Shown in pieces: positions 1-13,379 of a stretch of 64,000 nt of DNA. The DNA comes from Saxidomus purpurata (taxonomy: Eukaryota; Mollusca; Bivalvia; Venerida; Veneridae). The position numbers and the translations under genes were made by a program. The first letter of the stretch is position 1; each line of letters starts with the position of its first letter. A model generated the notes under the pieces. It had not been told where the DNA came from. It did not search any database and worked only from the letters and a program-made list of their open reading frames with translations. The stretch spans positions 8,168,543-8,232,542 of the forward strand of contig JAFMSR010000007.1 in NCBI GenBank assembly GCA_022818135.1, in the 5' to 3' direction.

Positions 1-559
1 AACCCCTGCCCAGAATTGAATGAAACATCAAATAAGTGATTGGTACGAAGTCTAGTTGTGCGTGTTAAATGCAGTTTTCGTTCAGATTATTTTTCACAGA
101 GTTATGTGCCTTTTTTTCAATACATTGTTGAGCGCTCTTCATCTTCAATACCCTTAGCCATAGTTGTATGAAACTTCGCAGGAGTGAATGGTACCAAGCC
201 TAGTTCTGTTATAATATAATCATAATGATTTTCCATTCAAAAGTCTTGTAATCAAGAACTGTGTACATCCAGTGTACACGGAGTAATATTCATTACCTTC
301 AGTGATTAGTTCTAGTTTTCATTGCACTGCATATAAAGTTACCATCTAATTTTTTGTGTTTCATCTTATCTCAGGTAATCAGAGACATTTACTAATCTGT
401 ATTATTCACCAAAGAATTCCAGTGTCATCACGAGGGATACCGTTTCGCTATTTGCATTTGCCACAGAATCAACAACAAAAAACATGCACAATGTTCCTTT
501 CAGAAAGTAAGAATTTTTTTCAACACCAACACTGAACATTTTTGTCGAGCCCGCTGGTA

Positions 560-1290
560 GTGTGTCGACATAGTATACAAAAGGGTTGGTTCGTCATGAA
601 ACTTGGTCAGAATAATTGCCTTGATAAAATCTATGTCGAGTTTGAATATGGGTCATCGGAGATCATTACCAAGTTCACTCGGTCAAATCATAGAAAAACA
701 TTGTGTATGCAATAGAGTCTGCATTTGTACTGAAATTTCATCAAATTGGATCAGAATAAATGATTGCCTTGATAGAATCTAGGTCGAGATCTACTATGGG
801 TTATCTTGGATTAAAAACTGAGTCACACGGTCAAATGTCTATGTCACAGAGGTGACATTTACAATCAAATCGTCACGAAAATTGGTCAGAATGTTTTTTT
901 TTATGATTTCTTAATAAAATTCGAATTTGGGTCTCATTCAAGTCAAACGAAAAACCTTGTCAACACTCTAGAGAGGCCACATTCGATTTCCGGTCTTCAT
1001 GAAAATTGGTTAAAATGTTTGTCCAGATGAGTTCTAGGTCAAGTTTGAAACTTGAGTTTACTAGGTCACGAGAACAAATCAAATGAAATCTGGCATTTAA
1101 CAGCATTTAAATTGGTCAGAATGTTTGTCTTGTCAAGGTCAAACAGAACGTTTGTGTTTATGATATATAGTTTCAGGTTATATTTTGGTCACCATTGGGT
1201 AATAAGTAGGTCTCAAGTGAACGATAAGTGGCCATTTTGAGCCTTCTAGTGAATTGACTTCTCATAATATTTCACCACAATGAGACAGCG
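560..1290. repeat. Degenerate tandem repeat array
   Basis: About five diverged copies of a 110-140-bp unit containing AAATTGGTCAGAATG-like cores (near 600, 737, 878, 999, 1110) separated by blocks like GGTCAAGTTTGAA. No ORF. The first 550 bases of the window show nothing recognisable. Confidence 0.6.
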
Positions 1291-1552
1291 TGTCGTGTCA
1301 AGACCCGGTCTGTAGCTGGAAGGTGAAAGTCACACTGAGAGACTAAAGATAAAAAAGGGCCACATGAACCCTTATTTGGGCTGTAACTTCTTCAAACATG
1401 GAAGGAGTTTTAACTGACGTAGTTGTTCACCAAAATATGATCTTTAGACAAGGCTCAAAGGATTAGTAAACATAATGAAATTTTGCATTTTTTAGCTCGA
1501 CTATTCGAAGAATAAGGAGAGCTATCCTAGTCGATCGAGCGTCGGCGTCGGC

Positions 1553-1583
<31 letters not shown>

Positions 1584-2830
1584 TAACCACATGTAAAGTG
1601 CGTACCACCTCAACATAATTTCAAAGTCATTGACATATGGCTTTGAAACTTTGCACACTTGTTCACCATCATGGCCCCAAGTGTACACAGGTGGAGATAA
1701 CTCTAACAAGCATTTTGACAAAATTGTGCCCCTTTTCACTTAGAATGTTTGCCTTAAAGTTGCGTCAAACTCAGAATATTTGTCAAAGTCCATTGACATA
1801 TGGCTTTGAAGGTTACGTTTTGCACCATCATGGCCCAATCGTACACAGGAGGACATAACTGTATCAAGCATTTTGACAAAAGTATGCCCCTTTTTCGACT
1901 TAGAACCTTTACGTTAAGTTTGCCTACTACCTCAAATATTTTCAAAGTCCATTGACATCGCTTGAAACTCGCACCGTGTTCACACATGCCCCCTGTCTGT
2001 AGCACAGGAGGAGGTCACTGTATCAAGCATTTTGACAGAATTAGCTTTGACTTAGAAGATAAGTTAAAGTTTGCGTACCTGAGACCTCAAGTATTTTCCA
2101 ATTCAAATGTCATCGGCTTTGAAGACTTTTACACTTGTTCCATCATGCAAGCTGTACACCGGGAGATAATATGAAGGCGTATTGACAGAAATGCCCTTCG
2201 ACTAGGATTTACGTTAAAGTTCAGGATGGATATTATTTTATATTGTCAATCCTGATAGTCAGAGTAACAGCCTTGTTTTAGATCAGGGGCCATAACATAA
2301 GTATTAATCTGATCAAGCCCATAATCAAACTTTTTCGAGACCCTATAGTCATACACTGTGTGAATATCATTAAGATAATTGAAGAATGAAGGTGTTATAG
2401 TGAACACTTAGTTATATAGGGCCTTTTTTTGTAAATAAGGGACCATTTGAAAGTTTTAAGCAAATCAAGCCAATAATCGAACTCGTCTGAGATCTGATAG
2501 GCATACACATTCTATGTCAATATGAGTAGGATCGGTGACGAAATATAGGTGCTAGGATCTCTTGACCGATTTTCCAGCATGTGTTAAACCATCGGAAATT
2601 GTTGTATGTTAATGTATGAGTTTAAACGCTCGTTTGAACCGTACTTTGGTCATTTTAACAGGCGGACATTTTACCTAACCATCGTTCCTGGGAACAGCCA
2701 GTACTAGATCCATCTTCTACTTTCTCGCATAAGGAGACATGGTCAGTACCCATGAGAGGTTACAGTGGTGATTTCAAGTCAGCGACTCTAATCACATCGG
2801 AAATACCGATCTTATACGCAAGAAAACAGA
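1270..2830 (+). repeat. Inverted-pair element, left copy
   Basis: Blocks at 1277-1350 (CACAATGAGACAGCGTGTCG), 2270-2560 and 2560-2830 (GTTTAAACGCTCGTTTGAA) recur in reverse complement at 6.95-7.96 kb in mirrored order. The left copy is interrupted by the hexamer-rich element at 1.49-2.22 kb. Confidence 0.65.
1488..2225 (+). mobile_element. Non-autonomous element with GTCGGC repeats, 3'-truncated copy
   Basis: Begins AGCTCGACTATTCGAAG, then a (GTCGGC/GTCGGT)n run at ~1540-1586, then about four ~165-bp units with GACATATGGCTTTGAA. Same 5' end as the element at 3.14-4.21 kb but the hairpin 3' end is missing. Confidence 0.6.
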
Positions 2831-3142
2831 TTTTAGTATGGAGCCTGACAAAGCAGATCAATTTTGACGATTCGTTCTGAAGTACATGTATGTTAATTTC
2901 AGACAGTTCGAAGAACCTTATTTACTCGGCCAAAATATGAGAGCGAGGAGCTTTAAGTATAATTGCAACACACAAGAAGAAAGTGATTAAATATTTCTAT
3001 TTTGCCACAACAGCATTGTGGTAACTCGGTGAATAGTTTACCAAGGAGTTACGTCCTTAAAAGTGTTTGGTACGGTGTCTGAAATGGATACCTTGTCTAA
3101 CCTTATAGTAGATATGGAGGTTTACAGCTGACATTGATTTCA

Positions 3143-4207
3143 TTTTTTGCTAGACTATTCGAAGAATAAGGAGGCTATTGCACTTGCGTCGGCGTCGGCG
3201 TCTGCGTTGGTTAATTTTTTTTATAAAGTCAAATATCTTGAATACTAACAAATGTATGGACTTGAAACTCAAAATATGTGTTTACCATCAACATCTACAC
3301 ATGGGGAAACAATCCCCTTTACTCTGTTTTGATTTTTGACAGATTTATGCCCCTTTTTAACTTAGAACTTTTGGTTAAAGTTTTTTATAAAGTCAAAAAT
3401 CTTGAATACTATAAAAGGTATTGACTTTAAACTCAAAATATATCTTCACCAGCAATATCTACATATGGGGAAACAATCCCCATAACTCTGTTTTGATTTT
3501 TGACAGATTTATGCCCCTTTTTAACTTAGAACTTTTGGTTAAAGATTTTTATAAAGTCAAATATCTTGAATTCTGTCAAAGGTTTTGACTTGAAACTCAA
3601 AATATATCTTTACCATCATTATCTACACCTAAGGAAACAATCCCCATAACTCTGTTTGGATTTTTTTACAGATTTATGTCCCTTTTCCAACTTTTTTGTT
3701 AAAGACTAATATTTAATACAATCTAACATATTCTTGAAACTAAATCGAACATATTGACCTGAAACTGCTTTTGATTTTTGACATATTTATGCCCCTTTTT
3801 AACTTAGAATTTTTTCACAGTTTTTACCAGACCGAAATACTCGAAATGGCTTATTTTTGAAATGTCATAAAATGATTTTGCAGCATGCAGCAGCTATGCT
3901 TTTTTAATTTTATGCATAACAATTTTGAAATGTTACAAAGTTAATCATGATCAAATATACAAGGGCATGTATTTCTTTGAAATTATCCCCCCCCCCCTTT
4001 CTCCCTCCAGTTGGCTTACAGAATCCAGGGTAAGGCTTTGAACGTAATGTACATTTACAGAGGTCTTTCAACAAGTTTCATATCTTAAACCTTAATTCTT
4101 ATACTAGACAATTACACAAAACACCAGTCCTGATCTTAGACAAAAAAAAACATTTTACTGACAAGCTTTCGAATAGTCGAGCGTGCTGTCATGAGACAGC
4201 TCTTGTT
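3143..4207 (+). mobile_element. HINE-like (Helentron-associated?) non-autonomous element, complete
   Basis: Has subterminal inverted repeats (AGACTATTCGAAG at 3152; CTTTCGAATAGTC at 4166), a short GTCGGC run, four ~164-bp units (TTTATAAAGTCAAATATCTT and variants at ~3220, 3384, 3548, 3712) and a 3' hairpin GCTGTC-atga-GACAGC (4185-4200) followed by TCTTGTT. This layout fits Helentron-associated elements; the class is inferred. Confidence 0.65.
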
Positions 4208-6940
4208 AACAGAAGTAAGACAGTGTTTCTGTCCCAAATAACTGAGGGAAGAGAACATACTCTGGAAGACAATGTATGTTGCAGAGATTTGACTGATGAT
4301 GAGTTAAGCAAGAAATTCAAGTTTTAATATTTTTCGTCCTATAGCAAGTTGTTAATTTATTGGTGCTTTTTTCATCTATAAATTTTCCCAATTAGTTATT
4401 TATAGAGCTTTTCTATGGTACGCAATCTGGTGGGACCATTTACAATTCTTGATGTTCCAGTTTGATTATCGACTTCATAGTTCGCTTTTCTTTTAAGGTA
4501 CAATTGTCCCAGACTGAGTCATTATATTCCAGTAGAGGCCGTTCACTGGACAGGTATTGATCAAAATAAACATTCTCAGTTTTTCATAATTCATTATAAA
4601 CTGAGTGTTCAAAACGATTCCTTTCAAATTAACCTAGTATCATTGCTTTTATTCCCATGCAATGCAGTTTGAAATTTGCTCAAAATATAATCACCACAAA
4701 GTTTTTGACATTTTGTAATGTTTACTGAGTAAAAATGCAGTGAGCGAACAAATGTCACTAAGCATCAGAAACATCTATTAGTGTAAGATGTCTAACGACT
4801 CATTTTGACAAAATTTCAAGGAAAAGAACTTTAACTTCAAAATTTATAACGTCCGTATTGGAACTTTTTGAACATCGCTCGTAAAAAAAATGGATTAATA
4901 AATATTTGTTGGATTCTAGACTTAATATTACTACAAGCTAATTATAAGATCTTTACTATCACAACATCGCGACGTTAGTTGTCAAATGTTGAAATCGTAA
5001 TGCTGCATAATTGTGAAATATGAATTAAAGGATGAATAAGAGCTTTAGCTGCTGGTAACATCGTATTTTACAACAAAACAAAATGTAACACATGGAAACA
5101 AATCAAAGGGATTCCGTAGATTCTATACAAAAGGATAATAAAGTTATTGTTTTCTTCCACATGCTATCTTCATGTTCCTGTTTCAATCTGATTTATTGTG
5201 ATCGTCGCTCATATGTTTAACTGAACTAGCTATAATAGTGTTTCTCCTGGAAAATATTCAAAACAGTGCTGGAAAGTTTCGTGAAATTGTTCAGACATTG
5301 CTGTTAAATTTTTTTGAACCGTTCAGGTCTGAGCCTGGCCGAAAATTGTTGAAGAAATCGTCATAAATTCCGGCCATTATTTGAAGATATTATGGACTAT
5401 GTTGGAATTTAGTACTCTGGAATGTGGTCTCAGTTTGGGTGTTTTTGCTAGATATGGAAGATAATAGTTAATACTCCACCCAAATGTATCATGGAATTTC
5501 ATAAACATGTTTGTATGAACAGTGCCCTTGGAATTTAAAAATAAAGTATTTTAGTTGAACAAAGAAGTTTCTCGTGTCAACAAATAGACTGTTTATACAC
5601 ATAGCACATAGTTACTCAAAGCAGGTGTCAACATTTAATAAAAAAAGACATATAGATATTTTAGATGGTTAGACACAAAATATATCCCACTAATGCATAT
5701 GGCGTTATGAAAGTGGTTCTGTCAGTTAGTCTGCCCTGCATGAGGCGATGAAATGTGCGGCATATCTCATGTTCCAGAAAGGAATTGGGAGTATGATGTG
5801 TCCAGAAACGACAAACAAAAAGACACATTGTCACTGGACTTGTGTATAAACTAGGAGCAGATAGGACAACTGGAATACTTTCAAGTATCTTCAAACAGTT
5901 TATTAAGTAGATAAGTTCGCTATTCTGTATTCAAAATTAATAAATCAGGTAAACCTTAACAAACACGGAAAAATATCCAAGGTATAAAATCCAGCATAGC
6001 TCCGAACATTTTGTCAGTATAGACTTGAACCATGGAACTATCTGCATGGAATAATTTTCAGTTTGGCCAAAAATACTTACGTTGTCATTGAAGCTTCCTT
6101 AGCTTGTCTTGGCTGGGCTAGAACTTTATTTGTCACCATAGTACACTATATTTGCCAGGACACACTTGCATTTGTGCAGTGTGTGATAACATATAGATTA
6201 GCAATGATTACAATGAAGAAAATTGAAGATGACAGTAGTTGCATAGACAGTCAGGTACTCAGCTCTACCCGGTAGACTATTGTAAATGATAATAAATCTC
6301 TCATTAATGTTTAGTGACTGTTGCTCATACATTGCATTTGTAGTCAAGTTTCATTAAGAAATGTAAAATACTTTCTCTTGATTATCTTCTGTGCACATTT
6401 GAAACTGCACAACATGAGAATGAAAGCAATGATAGTAGGTCAGTTTTAAAGGAATCTCTATGAACACTCTTTTAAGAACAAATCATGAAAAAGGTCCGAA
6501 TGTTTGTTTTGATCTTTACACGCTCTTCATACGCCTCCACTCGAACATAAGGACTTTTTCTGGGACAACTGTACCTCAGACGAGAAGCAAATTATGATGT
6601 CAATTGAAACCAAATCACCAGGAACTGTAAATTGTGCCACCAAATTACGTAACATAGAATATGTTTTACGCGACAAGAACGCGTTTCCAGTCCCCAGAAT
6701 CTCTCAGTCTGACGTTACAAATTATATCTCAAAACCTCTATTTGACACATTATCCGTATCAGACACCTATCAAACTCATTTTAGGATACATCTCCTTTGT
6801 AATATATATTATAGTATATTATAGAAAAATATACAAATACTCTTGTGGCAAAATAGAAATAGTTAAACTCTTTCTTCTTGGGTGTTTCACTTAAGAAAGA
6901 AAACGATTTTAAATTGATCTACTTTGTTCGCCTACATACT
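4208..6940. other. No gene recognised
   Basis: AT-rich unique-looking sequence. Reading frames are short, lack splice-supported partners and resemble no protein known to me. Confidence 0.5.
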
Positions 6941-6949
6941 AAAATATCA

Positions 6950-7960
6950 GATTGGCATTTCCGATGATTTACCGCCTACGTGACAGAGTGATTAGAGTCG
7001 CCGACTTGAAATCATTGTATCCGCTCATATATTTAGGGTCATGGATTCGAGCTCTGGTACCGGTCATGTCTTTTTATGTAAGAAAATTGGCAGATAGGGA
7101 TCTACAGTACTGGCTGTTCCCTGGAACCATAGTAAGGCTAAGTTTCCGAATGTAAAATGACAGAAATACGATTGAAACGAGCGTTTAAACTCATACACCA
7201 ACATGCAACAACCAGTCCCGATTATTTTACCCATGCTGGAAAATTGGCCTGAAATGGCCTGTGCCAGACAACTCTCATTGGTTATTGGTGACATAACGTG
7301 ATTAATATCGTGAGGTCAATTTCCCAAAGCATCTGAATAATATTTGTCTGAGCAGAGTTGTTGCAATGCCTGATGTCCGTCGCCGTATGTCGTCCATCGT
7401 CCGTACTGGGTTTACACTCTAGCACCTACATTTCGTCACCGATCCTAACATACATAGAATGTGTATGCCTGTGATATCTTGGACGAGTTTGATTGTGGGT
7501 TGGTTTGAATAATACTTCCAGATTTATGGCCCCTGATTTAACAAAAATAAAGAATTTAGTTATATCTACTCTCTAGCACCATCATTTCTTCATATTTACA
7601 CAGAATTTGTATGACCATAGGATCTCGGATGAATTTGATTATGGACTAGATCGGATGTATACTATGGCCCCGATTTAACCTATATTACAATATTTAATTA
7701 TGTTTACACTCTTATCACCTATATTTCTCCACTAATCCTTTGAGGTACTGACCTGGATCTTCCTCTCAATACGCCATCATGTTGTGGTGAACAACCACGT
7801 CGATTCAAAATCCTTCCCTGCATGAGGAAGTGACAGACCAAACAAGGTCCAATGCGTCCATTTCGAATTTCTGTTTCTCAGTGTATCCTTGACCCCCCAG
7901 CTACAGAAATGGGTCTTGAACACGACACGCTGTCCCATTGTGGTGAACAAGTATGCGAAG
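6950..7960 (-). repeat. Inverted-pair element, right copy
   Basis: Reverse-strand counterpart of 1.27-2.83 kb; includes GTTTAAACTCATACACCAAC (7186), CGTCACCGATCCTAACATAC (7434) and the CGACACGCTGTCCC end (7924). The two copies could form a palindrome with ~4.1 kb between arms. Confidence 0.65.
6960..7160 (+). mobile_element. tRNA-derived SINE head and body
   Basis: Has an A-box-like TGACAGAGTGATTAGAGT (6980) and a B-box-like GGATTCGAGCT (7042), spaced as in tRNA-derived SINEs, followed by a body with CTGTTCCCTGGAACCA that recurs at 2.69 kb and 30.89 kb. Confidence 0.5.
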
Positions 7961-8199
7961 GCAATTCAAAATGCTAAAATGCATGACGAAGTAAGCCAAT
8001 ATTTTTTTGGAGTAAATAGAATAAGAGTTCTCTCAATGTTGTGTCCGTAAATTAATTATTCTACGTATGAACATTTAAATGGGATTGCAAGAATGTATTT
8101 CCCCATTTCAAGAAAGCGAGTTTTGATATCATGAAATGATTGTCTGATAATGAAAAAATAAACCCTTAATATATATACCTAACAATATACCTACACTTT

Positions 8200-8560
8200 T
8201 TTGCATACATAGCTATCGCTTTGTCCGTCCACGTTGGCTATAACTTTGTCATTTATTAAGATTTCTTCATGAAACTTTCAAACTGTATTGCTTATGACAG
8301 AACAGTCGTGATGCCGCCAATTATGTAGGTCAATGTTATATTTGACATAGTAATGCCCCTTTTCGTACTTACATTCGTACTATTTTTCTTAGATTTTTTT
8401 TCACAAAAACTTAACGTTTGCTATAACTTTGCCATTTCTTAAGATTTCTTCATCAAACTTTCAAATTAGAGTGCTTATGACAAGAGGGTCATCATGTCGC
8501 CAAATGTTGAAGGTCAATGTCATATTTGATTGGTGGCTTTTAATTTAAAACACAGTTTAC
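8200..8560 (+). repeat. Two-copy ~175-bp repeat
   Basis: GGCTATAACTTTGTCATTTA at 8234 and GCTATAACTTTGCCATTTCT at 8409 head two similar units ending with GAAGGTCAATGT-type sequence. Confidence 0.6.
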
Positions 8561-8619
8561 ATGTACAAATGTTTAGGTTACTTTGTAAAATGTTAGACCC
8601 CAAAAAAGTAAAGCATGGA

Positions 8620-9441
8620 AAAAAAACATCACCTGGCTTTGGATGGATGATTGTCCGTCGTCCGTCATCATTTTGCTTCAAACGACATCTCCTCTGAAAC
8701 CACTAGGCCAATGTTGATGAAACTTGGCAGGGATGTCCTTGCATGATGCTCTACCAAAAGTGTTCAAAGAATTCCATTATATGCAGAACTCTGGTTGATG
8801 TGGCAACAAATAGGAAAAACTATAAAAATCTTCTTCTCTGAAACCACAAGGCATAGATAGAGCTTAGATATTTGGCATGTAGCATCGTCTATTAGTCCTC
8901 TACCAAGATTTTTCAAATTTATGAGCCCAGCGTCAAAATTGACCCCGCCCGTGGTTCACTTGGTTTTACAAAGGTTTATATAGGAAACACTTTAAAAATA
9001 TTCTTCTGAAACCACAGAGCCTAGAGCTTAGATATTTAGCATGTAGCTTTGCCTATTACACCTCAAATTTTGCCCCTGGGGTCAAAATTGGCCCCGCCCA
9101 GGGCGTCACTTGTTTTACAAAGACGTATATAGGAAAAGCTTTAAACATCCTCTCCTCCAAAATCACAAGGTTTAGAGCCTAGATATTTAGTGTGTAACAG
9201 TGTCTAGTAGACGTCTTCAAAGTGTGTTCAAATTATACCCCCAGGGTCAAAATTTACCCTGCCCAGGTGGTCGTTTGGTATAGAAAAAACTAATACTACA
9301 TGGCTAGCTAGAGCTTAGATCATTGTCTAGTGGTCTTCCGCCTACTTTTTTCAAATCATGCATCTGCAACTTGACCTCACCCACCAGGCAAGTGCACTTG
9401 TACTCAGGTGAGCGATATAGGGTCATCATGGCCCTCTTGTT
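8620..9441 (+). mobile_element. Hairpin-ended non-autonomous repeat element
   Basis: Starts near CACCTGGCTTTGGATGGATG with TTGTCCGTCGTCCGTC, has ~190-bp internal units (CTGAAACCACAAGGC-type cores) and ends CAGGTGAGCGATATAG, hairpin GGGTCATCATGGCCC (9420-9434), TCTTGTT. Same family, opposite strand, at 12.8 kb. Confidence 0.65.
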
Positions 9442-10370
9442 TTATTATAATAACAGATACTTTGGAAGGATATTTCTTGAATAGTTAAGGATATTGTCTT
9501 TTAACCTTTTTGGTTATCCTGACAAAGTGTAAGATTGCGACACAAGTGTTCTACTGAACAGTCATCCATCTAGTTTATATCAAGAAATTGAGATGTTATG
9601 AAACAAACAAATCGCGCTTCCACGTATCACAAACATTATTCTCTGATACCAGGATTTCGATTTTGTAATGCCAAGATATGGTCTTACTGATATGAAAAAC
9701 ATCATTTCGTATATCAGAAAATACATTTCATAATATCAAGAAATGTTTTATATCATAATATATTTCTTTCAAATATTCTAAACATGTCGGAAAATGTAAA
9801 ATATTGCACCTAGTAAGTTCATATTTTGCACAAATACCTAGAGTTATATTACTGTTGCAAATTGCCACACTGAAAGCTGGTTAAAACACTTTGAATATTT
9901 TAAGGTACAATGATTACATATCCTAAAGTCTTCAAACTTTTTGTCCGCGTGTTTTGAAAGTATGTAAACCTATTCATTTTCATGATCCTTAAAAGAAATG
10001 GGTCACTAAATATCATTAAACTCCTACCTTTTATTTTATACATTGTTCACTGGTCAATGATTTTTGAAAGCATTACTTTTTACAATTTTATGACCATAAT
10101 TATTTGTAGGCTATGTTTAGGGGAGAACCTTCTAACACAGCATATATACGAACATATAATTAATTTGAAGACAGATGTTAGTAATTTGTGATACGATTCC
10201 CTCGAGCTAGGAATGGTGTATAAAATGTTACAGTTTGGTATATATAGGGCAACTCCTAGCTGAAAGGTTTGTTAAAATTGACTCTTGGTAACACGGTGTC
10301 ACAAGAAAAGGGGCCTTGTTACAATATTCGGCAACTATTGATTGAAAAAAACATGAAATTAACATTTGTG
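9442..10370. other. No gene recognised
   Basis: AT-rich, short reading frames only, no repeat family identified. Confidence 0.45.
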
Positions 10371-10376
10371 TTATCC

Positions 10377-11035
10377 TTTTTATACGCCCGAAGTGACGTA
10401 TTATAAGATTACCGTGGCGAGCGGGCGGCGTCCACACTTTGTCTGCTCTCTAAGTCAAACAGTTTTCATCTGATCTTCACCAAACTTGGTCAAAATATGT
10501 GTGGGCATAATATCTAGGCCAAGTTTGACAACTAGCCAAATCGACGTAGGCACTTTTGGATTATGGTCCTTGATTTATGCAAAATTGACCAAATTCACCT
10601 TGTCCGCTCTCTAAGTCAAACAGTTTCTCTAATCTTCACCAAACTTGGTCAAAATATTTGTGGGCATACTACCTAGGCCAAGTTTGATTACCAGCCAAAT
10701 CGACTCCGGCACTTTTGGATTATGGCCCTTGATTTATGCAAAATTGACCAAATTCACCTTGTCCGCTCTCTAAGTCAAACAATTTTCATCCGATCTTCAC
10801 CAAACTTGGTGAAAATGTTTGTGGGCATAATTCTGAGCCATTATAACTAGCTACATGCCCAAGCATTGATTAAGCCCTTGAAATCGCAAAATTATAAAAT
10901 TAGCATTCTCCTCTCTTAGTCAAACGGGGAATTGGATTAGCTTGTCTACAATGTGCTCTGCAGGTTTTACAAAATAATGGACTGCCAGAAAATTTGCCTC
11001 CTTGACGGGCGATTTGTCCGCAGTTTGGCACTCCT
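10377..11035 (+). repeat. Element with three ~160-bp tandem units
   Basis: Head TATACGCCCGAAGTGACG, then GTCCGCTCTCTAAGTCAAAC at about 10600 and 10760 (and a variant at 10440), each followed by CTTCACCAAACTTGGT. A GACGGGCG block near 11005 mirrors part of the head. Confidence 0.6.
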
Positions 11036-11119
11036 TTAAAAATAAATGTCCATAGCCTCTTTATTTATTTTTCAAAATAAAAAAGGCTATAGCCATTGCA
11101 GCAACAGACATAATTTTTC

Positions 11120-11245
11120 TATCCGGGGGGGCCGCCAAAGGGGGAGGGTTCGTTCATCCTCGGGGGGGGGGGGGGGGGGGTGGGTGGGTTTTAGTCATAA
11201 CTTGCCAATGGAAAATGTTTGTAATGAGGCATAACCCCCCCTTTT
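11120..11245. repeat. G-rich low-complexity block
   Basis: Runs of G (eight, then about twenty) with short interruptions, next to a C run. Could form G-quadruplexes, but length is suspect as a sequencing artefact. Confidence 0.5.
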
Positions 11246-12328
11246 GTCAAATTCGGATTTTTATCTACAGAGTCATTGCCCTTTAATTATTTTCTTCTAT
11301 ATTCAAAACAAAACATTAAAATTCTATTTCTCTGAAACCGGTTATCAAACTTGAATTGTAATTGGCTCAAATAATTTAATGATCACTCTTTCTAATGTCC
11401 ACCCCTTACACTTTCTGATTTTTTAGAATTGATGCCCCTTAAGGGGTGTAGGGCTTTTCTGAAATACTCGATTTAGAAACTTAGAATTTTTTGTTTTCTA
11501 AAACTAATAGTACTGATTTAATTAAACTGATATAAGAATTGAGTTCTGTATCACTGTGAGATGCCCCCTCAGAGATGAGGCCCCAATGGCGTGGTGAAAT
11601 TTTAGTCTCCAAAATTCATTACACTCGGCTTTTTAACTTTAATCTGGTTAAACGATTTTGATAATTTCACTAAGTGTACATTGATTTTATCAGGTAATAT
11701 TCAACCGTTACATTTTAATAAGCCACCCAAAATTTTAATAAAATGGTAGACTATGTCAATTTCAATGTGAATCTGGCATCTCTAGTTCATATAGATATAG
11801 ATCTAGTAAATTTTACATTCAGGCTATTCAAATTTCCTCGCAAAGTACCGGTCTGTATCTGTCTCTATTCAACCTGCGCCTGTCAGGAGTATTGGCAAGT
11901 TCACCCAGGGAGAAGTCCCAGGGTCGGCCGGGACTATTTTTCCTTGATCGGCCGGGACTTATAAACTATCAAAGAAAAAAACTAGATCATCTAAAGTTTT
12001 TCAGCAATCTTAGGGTAACAAAGAGCCAACATTGCAAATTTACTTGCAGACAGACCTCACGACATTACAGCTTCTCAGAAACTTAAACGTCTGATAAGTC
12101 ACATACCGGACTACACTCAACCGTACACAAGACATATAACAGAGAAATAAGGAAAGTTTTTTTCTCAGCCTGATAAAACATTTAGTTCTTGTCAAAGCGG
12201 ATGCTTCATTTTCTTTCAAATTTCATTCTTTACAGAGGGAAATACTACACCGTATTACGATTTATATGCAAACGGGTGGTCTGTGAGTAAAGTGGTCCTC
12301 TTAACAATGCAACATTTTAACATACGTG

Positions 12329-12481
12329 TTTAAAAACGTGTTCAGCAACAGATTGGTAGCTACTTGGAACAATTTGCCGAATTCAGTTGTTAGTGCACAT
12401 AATTTGAATATTTTGAAATCTAGGTTAAACAAATTCTGGATAGGAAAGAAATTTGAGGCTATGTGCTATAAACAGAACTGA
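12329..12481 (+). pseudogene. LINE reverse-transcriptase C-terminal remnant
   Basis: 51-codon frame FKNVFSNRLVATWNNLPNSV then VSAHNLNILKSRLNKFW, ending TGA. The WN-x-LP-x-x-VV-S pattern is typical of the end of CR1/Jockey-type RT polyproteins. Sequence upstream to ~12.05 kb is non-coding and may be decayed LINE. Confidence 0.65.
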
Positions 12482-12796
12482 GTGAGAAATATAGACAGTG
12501 ATGTGCGGACCACATATTTAGTGAATTGGCCTACATTTCAAACTCTTTCACCAGTTTTTATCATTGTGAAGTGTATATATATATATATATAAAAATTCAA
12601 TGTGGAAAAAGTTAAAAATATGAAAAGATAATAGTACATGTATAGTGAGAATAATTACTATGAACTATAGACGAAAAGGAACTGGAAGTCCACAGTGTAA
12701 ATTCCAATTGGAAAACATGTTAAATGGGCAAAAAAAACCTTAGTGTTTATACGGATACACTCCGTATCTGGCCTCAAGGACTATATTAACATACAT

Positions 12797-13340
12797 AACA
12801 AGAGGGCCAAGATGGCCCTATATCACTCACCTGGCTACCATTTGCTATATATAATACAGGGTCAATAATTGTATAAAAGGAAGGGTACATTTTCACATGG
12901 GGTTCATGATCTGAACAAGGTCCAATGTCGTAAAGGTCCACTACACGCTTCATTCTAAATATCTAAGCTCTAGGCCTCGTGGTTTCAGAGAAGATTTTTA
13001 AAGTGTTCACTATATATACAGTATGTAAAATAAAGTGTCCCTGGGCAGGGTCAATGTTGACCCGAAATATTCTGGTAGGGGTTCACTACACAATGCTACA
13101 TGCCAAATTTCTAAAGTCTAGGCCTTGTGGTTTAAGAGAAAAAAAATATTTTAATAGAGAAATGTATGTGAAGTCAAATGATCAATTGTCAATTTTCACC
13201 CAAGTTCATGATATGAATAATCTTGGTAGAGGTGGACCTAGTTTTGACCCCAGGACCCATATCCGACTTGGGCAGAAATCATCGAAACAACTGACAAATT
13301 CCAAGATATTTGGGCTGAATGTCTAAGCTCTAGACATTTT
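12797..13340 (-). mobile_element. Hairpin-ended element, minus-strand copy
   Basis: Starts AACAAGA (12797-12803), hairpin GGGCCA-aga-TGGCCC (804-818), then TATATCACTCACCTGG, and internal units with CTAGGCCTTGTGGTTT. Diverged pieces may continue to ~14.06 kb around homopolymer blocks. Confidence 0.6.
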
Positions 13341-13379
13341 GTAGGTTTTTGACAAGAGACACATTTTCGAAGTTGGCAA

